Below are positions 1-4,871 of a DNA stretch of 8,910 nucleotides, piece after piece; the first letter of the stretch is position 1; each line of letters starts with the position of its first letter. The notes under the pieces are model-generated. The model was not told the DNA's origin and ran no database searches. It was given only the letters and a program-made list of their open reading frames with translations. Source of the DNA: an uncultured Johnsonella sp. Lineage in GTDB: Bacteria > Bacillota > Clostridia > Lachnospirales > Lachnospiraceae. Position numbers and translations under genes: made by a program. The DNA lies in the NCBI GenBank assembly GCA_905373785.1, contig CAJPUK010000095.1, forward strand, positions 1-8,910, in the 5' to 3' direction.

Positions 1-101
1 ATATAACTTACATCCTCACCCTTAATTATTACTTCCTATAGGAACAGCTTTTTTTAATTTGAAATAAAAGTCGCTGCCACACCTTCCCCTCTCCCTTCCT
101 C

Positions 102-413
102 TTAGCAACATAAACAATGGCTATTTGTCTATTCCAAACCCCTTATACAGCTATTCCTTGTGGGTTGGTGATTACAGAAACACTCCCTATTTCAATCTTT
201 TTAGCGGTTAGTACTGTTAATAAAGTGAGTTACAAACTTTACAGACGAGGACTGTTTGAGCGTCAGTCCACCACGCTTTTTGGTGGACAAGCGAGTTCCG
301 CAGTCTGTACTAAGTTTGTCGAAACTTTATTAACAGTACTGCGGGTATGATTGAAATAGGGAGTGTTTCTGTTAATTACAGCTGTTTAACCAGACTATTG
401 TTTGTGTTGCCAA
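102..413. repeat. Near-palindromic foldback element, MITE-like
   Basis: The two halves are imperfect inverted copies of each other. Paired blocks seen directly, from outside in: 102-119 with 396-413 (15 of 18 match, outer ends), 174-197 with 349-372 (24 bp, perfect), 210-226 with 324-340 (17 bp, perfect), 232-239 with 312-319, 241-246 with 303-308, and a central hairpin 266-273 with 281-288. A transcript of either strand could fold into one long hairpin. It contains no transposase, so a non-autonomous miniature element or a folded remnant of an insertion sequence is the likeliest origin (inference). No convincing target-site duplication was found next to the ends. It lies 34 bp past the end of the blaR1-like gene and may help end that transcript. 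Bases 1-101 and 414-447 show nothing I can name. Confidence 0.75.
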
Positions 414-447
414 CTTTCCGATATATTTTTAAGTTTGAAACCGCAGC

Positions 448-2658
448 CTACTCACTCAATATTGCCTCATCACTATAATCAAAATAAACCTGCCCCTTTA
501 CAATACTGAATGTAATATCCTCATTACTATTTGCCTTGGCAATTTTCTCAAGCTTTGTCTCAATCTTTTCCTTATCCATTTCTATCAGGCCTTCTATGCT
601 GCTTTCATCCCAAAAGCTTTGTATTTGAGTTATTACATTACTAAGATAGTAATCTCTGTTTTTTATGCTGAGTGTCTTTTTATCTTTTATATGGTATGAG
701 AGCTGATAGCTTCCGCTGCACCATTTAAGAAGCTTATTGTCTGTAGAGTTTTCCTTATCTCCAAGTTCTATAGTAGCTACAGGGTCTTCTTCAGGCTTTG
801 AAGTATGTTGACTTTTTACAAACTCCGTATTCTCTATATTTGATGCCCACACGGTAAGTTTTACAAAATGCTTTTCGTCATTTGATAAAGAGCTTATAAA
901 CTCATTTTGCGGATAAGCTGTTGCAATTCTTTCTGCAAGATCAACATTATCATTTGTCCACTCAAGCAGCTTCATGTTAAAGTCTGCAACGGACAGTTTT
1001 TGATAATCGCCGGTTTTAAGTGTAAGTAAAGCCTCGTAATCTTCTTTACTTGCCCTGGTGTAGGCATTTTCATCCGCTTCATGATAGTTTACTTCTTTTA
1101 TATCACTTTCTTTTTCTGAGATAAGAGGGCGATAAAAATATTCAAAACTAAGCTCCAATTTGTCGGAGTCATAAAGCCCTTTTAGTTTTTGTATTTCAGC
1201 CTCGATAGAGGTATTCATGAAATCACTGTTTTGTAATTGCTCCTCACTTTTACTCTCCATTAGTTTATTAAAACTTTCTATAACAGCCGGACGGATAGAG
1301 GTATATTCCTTTACTTTTAATAGTTTGGGATCTTTTATATTTATGGTAAAGGAGTATTCAAGCAGGGCGGTATCACTATTTGTAGAGTACTTGCCTTGCA
1401 CAGAGGAGTTAAATGTATATTCCTGCCACTTTTCTGAACTGAGAGGCTCAAGTATGTTAAATAAAAAGGAAGCAAATTCATCACTGTCCTTTTGGGCGTA
1501 TAACTCACTGTCTCCATCTATATATTCCAATAAATCCTGATATTCCTTTGTATCAATTAGTTCCCAAACCTTGTTTTGATATTCGAAGACGCTCATATCC
1601 TCATACTTGTCGAATTTTAACGCAAGCAGTTTGCTGACCTCTTCATTAGATAGCCTAGTGCTTGTAGCCTTAAGCACATTGTCGGATTGCTTGGCTGATG
1701 TTATAAAAACAGTGGAAACTCCTACAATTAATACAAATGCTGCAATAACTATAAATATGGATGATTTTTTGTTTTTCATAATCGCCACTATCCTTTCTTC
1801 AATGGCATTTTTATTAAAATGATTGCAAAGAGGTATTATATCATTCTTTTGAGCTTCCATATCAATTAAGGCATAGGCGTAGCCTGCCCTATTATTTGTA
1901 CCCAAGCTGTGAATAACTGCCTCATCACAGGCAAGCTCTATGTCCCGATTAAGCAAAATAAACATCAGCCAAACCATAGGATTAAACCAGTGAATACAGA
2001 CACAGATAATCAAAATCATCTTGTATACAATATCAAAATGTCTTATATGAATGTACTCGTGGGTCAAAATGTACTCAAGCAGCTTTACATTGTCCAGGTC
2101 TAAATTTTTGGGCAGCAGTATAACCGGCTTAAATAATCCGTAGCTTATAGGGCTTGATATCCGGTTGGATTGGAGTATGGAAAGTTTTCTTTTAAGCGGA
2201 TGCTGCATCCTCCAATCTTCTATAAAATCACTTTTTATAGCAGTTGAGAACTTGAATTTACTTAAGCCCCTTAAATAGGCAAATAAAAAATACAAAAAGA
2301 AGACTGTAAATCCTATAAGCCATACGGCAGCCGGTAAAGAAAATGCAAATGGCTGCTTGGAGGTCGGTAAAATATTAACGATATTTGTTTTAATATTGCC
2401 GGTACCACTCTCATTAGACAAGGTTTCACTTAGCGTAAGAGTAGTGAAGTTATCCGCTATATCAAGCTTTGTTTTAGGAAACCATGAATATATGCTTAAA
2501 ATTGAAGGGATAGAAATAGGTACTAAAAGCCTAAAGACAGCTATCCCCCAAAAAACTAAAAAGGTCTTTTTTGGCAATTTGTGAATAAATAATACCCTAA
2601 GTACGGTAATTACAATTATTAAAATAGCAGCTGAAATACTCATTTGTAATAAGCTCAT
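448..2658 (-). CDS. BlaR1/MecR1-like M56 membrane metalloprotease sensor with a duplicated outer domain
   Basis: Predicted 736-aa membrane sensor-protease. In the BlaR1/MecR1 family, an outer ligand signal activates a cytoplasm-facing zinc protease, and the partner repressor is then inactivated. Visible here: N-terminal membrane segments (about 5-25, 31-52, 108-129, 211-233), the zinc motif HEYIH at 200-204, a probable third ligand Glu in IELACDE (about 241), and a further membrane segment (about 300-321). The remaining ~415 residues should be outside the cell. They do not look like the usual penicillin-binding domain but form two related repeats (about 334-508 and 535-728), each with an LL-LK...Y--(M/L)SV--F/Y motif. 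ATG at 2658 is preferred over GTG at 2667 because GAGGTG (2665-2670) sits 6 nt before it as a ribosome binding site. That site overlaps the upstream repressor's stop codon, suggesting translational coupling. Ligand unknown; beta-lactam sensing should not be assumed. Confidence 0.9.
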   Translation of the reverse strand: MSLLQMSISAAILIIVITVLRVLFIHKLPKKTFLVFWGIAVFRLLVPISIPSILSIYSWFPKTKLDIADNFTTLTLSETLSNESGTGNIKTNIVNILPTSKQPFAFSLPAAVWLIGFTVFFLYFLFAYLRGLSKFKFSTAIKSDFIEDWRMQHPLKRKLSILQSNRISSPISYGLFKPVILLPKNLDLDNVKLLEYILTHEYIHIRHFDIVYKMILIICVCIHWFNPMVWLMFILLNRDIELACDEAVIHSLGTNNRAGYAYALIDMEAQKNDIIPLCNHFNKNAIEERIVAIMKNKKSSIFIVIAAFVLIVGVSTVFITSAKQSDNVLKATSTRLSNEEVSKLLALKFDKYEDMSVFEYQNKVWELIDTKEYQDLLEYIDGDSELYAQKDSDEFASFLFNILEPLSSEKWQEYTFNSSVQGKYSTNSDTALLEYSFTINIKDPKLLKVKEYTSIRPAVIESFNKLMESKSEEQLQNSDFMNTSIEAEIQKLKGLYDSDKLELSFEYFYRPLISEKESDIKEVNYHEADENAYTRASKEDYEALLTLKTGDYQKLSVADFNMKLLEWTNDNVDLAERIATAYPQNEFISSLSNDEKHFVKLTVWASNIENTEFVKSQHTSKPEEDPVATIELGDKENSTDNKLLKWCSGSYQLSYHIKDKKTLSIKNRDYYLSNVITQIQSFWDESSIEGLIEMDKEKIETKLEKIAKANSNEDITFSIVKGQVYFDYSDEAILSE

Positions 2659-2668
2659 AGTGTTCACC

Positions 2669-3028
2669 TCATTCTAAATTTTTGACAAGGTCTTTCAGTT
2701 CTTTTATCTGTTTTTCAGACAGTTGTTTGTTGCCGATTAAGGCGGTAAACATTTTGTCAATTGAGCCGTCAAAAATCTTATCCAAAAGCTCATTGGTCTG
2801 AGCTAACTGAACCTTTTCTTTAGAAATCAATGCATGGCATATGAAATTAGGCTCAAGTCGCTCTATTGCTCCTTTTTTGATGCATCTTTTAATTAATGTA
2901 TAAGTAGTATTCATATTCCAACCTATTTCTTCTTTTAATACATTGGAAATATGCTTTGCGGTAACATCGCCCTGTGCCCAAAGTACATTCATTATCTTTA
3001 ACTCAGAATCAAATAATTTAATATCCAT
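2669..3028 (-). CDS. BlaI/MecI/CopY-family winged-helix transcriptional repressor
   Basis: A 119-aa protein, the usual size for BlaI/MecI repressors. The N-terminal ~75 residues form the winged helix, with the family pattern F(D)xxELxIMNVLW near residues 6-17, TAKHISNVL as an early HTH helix and NTTYTLIKRCIKKGAIER as the recognition helix/wing region. The C-terminal ~40 residues should be the helical dimerisation arm. Family members bind short dyad operators as dimers and are released when the partner M56 protease is activated. The start has a strong AGGAGG site (3037-3042) 8 nt upstream. The stop is 10 nt before the sensor start, so the two form one operon. Two matching palindromes around its promoter suggest autorepression. 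Symbol blaI is withheld because no beta-lactamase is linked. Confidence 0.92.
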   Translation of the reverse strand: MDIKLFDSELKIMNVLWAQGDVTAKHISNVLKEEIGWNMNTTYTLIKRCIKKGAIERLEPNFICHALISKEKVQLAQTNELLDKIFDGSIDKMFTALIGNKQLSEKQIKELKDLVKNLE

Positions 3029-3048
3029 TATTACTCCCTCCTAGTAAA

Positions 3049-3140
3049 CTTTAATACATTAATACGATTTGCGCTAACATCTCCTTTAGTCCAAAGTACA
3101 TTCATTATCGTAACTTGGAATCAAATAATTTAATATTCGT
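3049..3140 (-). pseudogene. Decayed duplicate of the 5' end of the adjacent BlaI-family gene
   Basis: This stretch of the operon leader repeats the first ~90 bases of the intact repressor gene in the same orientation. The shared core encodes IMNVLW followed by GDV(T/S)A. Differences seen: the position matching the start ATG is ACG (3138-3140), one base is lost just before the ATAATGAATG block, and similarity ends near 3049. An internal ATG at 3105 now opens a 24-codon reading frame that reads MNVLWTKGDVSANRINVLK and stops at 3031-3033, 2 nt before the intact gene's ATG; its last codons cover that gene's AGGAGG site. Simplest reading: a partial tandem duplication that has decayed. A translated leader peptide coupled to the repressor is possible but unproven. 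Confidence 0.75.
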
Positions 3141-3163
3141 TATTGCCGTGTATCAGTCTTTAC

Positions 3164-3181
3164 AAACTACTATAGTAGTTT
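3164..3181. promoter_or_regulatory. Palindromic operator O1 for the BlaI-like repressor
   Basis: AAACTACTATAGTAGTTT is a perfect 18-bp palindrome. It lies just downstream of the inferred transcription start of the minus-strand operon, where a bound repressor would block initiation or escape. The ACTAC/GTAGT arms resemble the TAC/GTA-type dyads bound by BlaI/MecI/CopY repressors. The binding partner is inferred from position and family. Confidence 0.75.
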
Positions 3182-3189
3182 ATAGAGAT

Positions 3190-3218
3190 TATATATCATA
3201 ATATATGTAAAATGTCAA
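3190..3218 (-). promoter_or_regulatory. Promoter of the BlaI/BlaR1-like operon
   Basis: On the minus strand, TTGACA (3213-3218) is followed by a 17-nt spacer and TATATA (3190-3195). TATAAT at 3188-3193 is an alternative with a 19-nt spacer. Transcription should begin near 3183, giving a leader of about 155 nt that carries O1 and the decayed repressor fragment. The -35 hexamer touches operator O2. Confidence 0.75.
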
Positions 3219-3235
3219 CACTACTACAGTAGTTT
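3218..3235. promoter_or_regulatory. Second operator O2 for the BlaI-like repressor
   Basis: ACACTACTACAGTAGTTT matches O1 at 16 of 18 positions. It abuts and overlaps by one base the -35 element of the repressor operon. O1 and O2 centres are 54 bp apart, about five helical turns, so dimers on both could lie on the same face of the DNA. Role inferred from similarity and position. Confidence 0.7.
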
Positions 3236-3315
3236 GATCAAATATTTTTAGATATCAGCTTGATTTGAAATTTTTTTACTGAATAAAAATATCTTATCTA
3301 ATACTTTTTTTGAAC

Positions 3316-3324
3316 TATGATAAT
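3316..3324 (+). promoter_or_regulatory. Possible -10 region of the folT transcript
   Basis: TATGATAAT offers two overlapping -10-like hexamers (TATGAT and GATAAT). Transcription would start near 3331, a little before the riboswitch aptamer. No good -35 is visible at 16-18 nt spacing, so this is a weak call. Apart from this, bases 3236-3351 show only AT-rich sequence. Confidence 0.35.
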
Positions 3325-3351
3325 GTAGACTAAGAATAAAAAATAAATATG

Positions 3352-3448
3352 TTAGCAGAGTAGAACCTGGTGCGTTAAGTGTCATTCGGACGGGGAGTTG
3401 TCGATGAACGAAATCTAAAGATGTGTTATCAGGTTCGCATCCCGCTGC
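3352..3448 (+). promoter_or_regulatory. Tetrahydrofolate (THF) riboswitch aptamer
   Basis: The sequence carries the conserved blocks of the folT-type THF riboswitch in order: GCAGAGTAG (3355-3363), TGCGTTAAGTG (3371-3381), the GGGGAGTTGTC block (3393-3403), and CGCATCCCGCTGC (3436-3448). P1 pairs 3355-3358 with 3445-3448. P2 pairs AACCTG (3364-3369) with CAGGTT (3430-3435) perfectly. Its placement about 70 nt before an ECF folate S component agrees with this RNA class, which lowers expression of folate uptake and synthesis genes when reduced folates are abundant. Confidence 0.93.
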
Positions 3449-3471
3449 AAAAGATATACAAATCATATTCT

Positions 3472-3514
3472 GTATACCTTCTTTGTAGTCTGACAATCTG
3501 CGAAGGAGGTATAT
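3472..3514 (+). promoter_or_regulatory. Ribosome-binding-site sequestering hairpin (riboswitch expression platform)
   Basis: Bases 3473-3485 pair with 3501-3513 over 13 consecutive positions, including two G-U pairs. The helix can extend inward through 3486-3488 with 3498-3500. The 3' arm contains the AAGGAGG ribosome binding site of folT (3503-3509), which would be fully buried. A weak competing hairpin, TATACA (3455-3460) with TGTATA (3471-3476), would remove the outer end of the 5' arm. This supports translational control by the THF aptamer, though which fold goes with bound ligand is taken from the known class. The helix is followed by TTTTT, so partial termination is a second possibility. 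Confidence 0.75.
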
Positions 3515-3518
3515 TTTT

Positions 3519-4070
3519 ATGGAACAAAAAGACAATATTTTTATAAGTTCATATAAAGAACTTAAGAAAATAAGAACACTGACGACCTGTGCGATGCTTA
3601 TATCTTTAAGCATAATACTTGGGTATTTCACTATCAATATCGGCGGTATTGTCAAAGTGGGATTTTCGAGTATTCCGGCTACTTTAGCCGCATTCTTATT
3701 CGGACCTGCGGTTGCTGGAGCATTCGGAGCGGTTGCCGACATTACAAAATACCTTATAAAACCTGATGGGGCATTTTTTATAGGATTTACACTGAATGCG
3801 ATTTTAACCGGATTTATCAGAGGAAGTATACTCTATAAAAAAGAGTTAAATATATGGATAGTCATAGTTTCCGAACTTATAGTTACAATACTGTGTAATC
3901 TTCTTATAAATACATATCTTATAAGTGTGTTACAAGGCAAGGCATTTATAGGAATGCTTCCGGTAAGACTGATTAAGAATCTTATATCACTTCCGGTCAA
4001 TGTGGTGGTATTCTATACACTTGCCAAGGCTTTCCTTCCTTTGAAAGCTATGATATATAAGGAAGCTTAG
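3519..4070 (+). CDS. folT: Folate-specific ECF transporter S component (FolT)
   Basis: A 183-aa hydrophobic protein, normal for an S component. FolT binds folates in the membrane and associates with the shared ECF module (EcfA, EcfA' and EcfT, not encoded here) for ATP-driven uptake. After a short polar N-terminus there are about five or six membrane segments, including LTTCAMLISLSIILGYF, the IPATLAAFLFGPAVAGAFGAVADITKYL region typical of vitamin S components, and a C-terminal LPVNVVVFYTLAKAFLPL segment. The start has AAGGAGG (3503-3509) with a 9-nt spacer. Substrate assignment rests mainly on the THF riboswitch immediately upstream; the protein alone would support only a vitamin ECF S component. 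It appears to be a single-gene transcript ending at 4146-4184. Confidence 0.9.
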   Translation: MEQKDNIFISSYKELKKIRTLTTCAMLISLSIILGYFTINIGGIVKVGFSSIPATLAAFLFGPAVAGAFGAVADITKYLIKPDGAFFIGFTLNAILTGFIRGSILYKKELNIWIVIVSELIVTILCNLLINTYLISVLQGKAFIGMLPVRLIKNLISLPVNVVVFYTLAKAFLPLKAMIYKEA

Positions 4071-4145
4071 TGCGTCAGGTATATTTGATTGCCATAACGC
4101 CGGGATCTGCAGTGAGTTAAATACAGCTTAGTGAAGATCTGTCAG

Positions 4146-4184
4146 AATCAATGAATATATTTATTTATATTCATTGATTTTTTT
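4146..4184 (+). terminator. Intrinsic terminator after folT
   Basis: A 14-bp stem (4146-4159 with 4166-4179) around a 6-nt loop runs into a T tract (4178-4184). The stem is AT-rich but perfect. Its 3' arm also contains the -35 hexamer of the next transcript. The segment 4071-4145 between the folT stop and this stem shows no gene or clear structure. Confidence 0.8.
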
Positions 4185-4202
4185 ATTTTTCGGTACTATA
4201 AT
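4174..4202 (+). promoter_or_regulatory. Promoter of the tetR - rph-like - MATE operon
   Basis: TTGATT (4174-4179), a 17-nt spacer and TATAAT (4197-4202). The predicted start is near 4209, about 48 nt ahead of the regulator's ATG. The -35 is embedded in the 3' arm of the folT terminator. No other promoter-sized gap occurs before 8731, so this should drive all three genes. Confidence 0.65.
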
Positions 4203-4208
4203 TATCTA

Positions 4209-4230
4209 TGAATAAAGAAGAAAATATTCA
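4209..4230. promoter_or_regulatory. Candidate TetR-family operator
   Basis: An inverted repeat TGAATA (4209-4214) and TATTCA (4225-4230), separated by 10 nt, sits at the inferred transcription start. Position and 22-bp span fit an autoregulatory TetR site, but 6-bp AT-rich arms occur easily by chance. Confidence 0.3.
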
Positions 4231-4256
4231 CAGAGTATGAAAATCGGAGAATATAA

Positions 4257-4853
4257 ATGGCAAAAGCATTCAGTGAAGAAGAAAAAATCAAGATCAAAGA
4301 AAAGATTATGGAAGCTGCTCTCGATCTGTTTCATGATAAAGGAAGCAGGTCGCTGAGTATTTCAAAACTTACGAAAAGAGCGGGTATAGCACAGGGGAGT
4401 TTTTATAACTTCTGGAAAGATAAGGAGGCACTTATCATTGATCTGATGGCATACAGATCGATGCAAAAATTGAATAATATTGAAAAGGAGCTGTCAAATT
4501 CACTGACAGATCCCACAGGTTTTCTTTCAGATATAATATATAAATACTCCTTGGATATGTTGCAAAAAATCAAAACAAGGAATATTTATAAGGATGCATT
4601 TAAGATATTTACTGCACAGAATACGGATAAAGCTAAAAAAATAGAGAAACTTTATATAGAATTTTTAGACAGATCGATAATATATTGGAAGGAGAATAAT
4701 GCGGTTAAAAATGCGAACAGACAAGGACTTGCGGATGCTTTTACGGGCAGTTTTGTTTTTTGCTTGAGCTATATGCATTTTAATGAAGAAACATTTGAAG
4801 AAACATTATACATTTACATAAAAAGTATCGTATCCAGATATATGAAAGTATAA
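4257..4853 (+). CDS. TetR/AcrR-family transcriptional regulator
   Basis: A 198-aa one-component regulator of typical TetR length. The N-terminal helix-turn-helix spans about residues 12-60: IMEAALDLFHDKGSRSLSISKLTKRAGIAQGSFYNFWKDKEAL, with the family hallmarks of a Phe and Gly after the first helix, GxxxGSFYxFWxxKE, and basic residues beside the recognition helix. The helical C-terminal part would bind a ligand and dimerise; it gives no clue to the ligand. GGAG (4246-4249) lies 7 nt before the ATG. The gene ends 18 nt before the rph-like gene, so it is the first gene of the cassette and probably represses it, with release by the compound the enzyme and pump act on (inference). Confidence 0.92.
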   Translation: MAKAFSEEEKIKIKEKIMEAALDLFHDKGSRSLSISKLTKRAGIAQGSFYNFWKDKEALIIDLMAYRSMQKLNNIEKELSNSLTDPTGFLSDIIYKYSLDMLQKIKTRNIYKDAFKIFTAQNTDKAKKIEKLYIEFLDRSIIYWKENNAVKNANRQGLADAFTGSFVFCLSYMHFNEETFEETLYIYIKSIVSRYMKV

Positions 4854-4871
4854 ATACGATAAGAAAAGAGC

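Noticed and set aside
117..350. 77-codon plus-strand open frame
   Set aside because: It lies wholly inside the palindromic element, has no ribosome binding site, and its translation follows the repeat structure (ERQSTTLFGGQASSAV); such peptides are a known annotation artefact.
1607..2103. Plus-strand open frames antisense to the BlaR1-like gene
   Set aside because: They are frame shadows of membrane-segment and zinc-motif coding sequence, with no ribosome binding sites or recognisable domains.
2659..2667. GTG start for the BlaR1-like gene, adding three residues
   Set aside because: The GTG is part of the GAGGTG ribosome binding site that serves the ATG at 2658, and family proteins usually begin close to that ATG.
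3248..3742. 164-codon minus-strand open frame
   Set aside because: It runs antisense through the THF riboswitch, its hairpin and the start of folT, all of which have strong independent support.
4071..4145. Possible further RNA structure downstream of folT
   Set aside because: Repeated GATCT and CTG/CAG words are present, but I could not build a stem longer than a few pairs.
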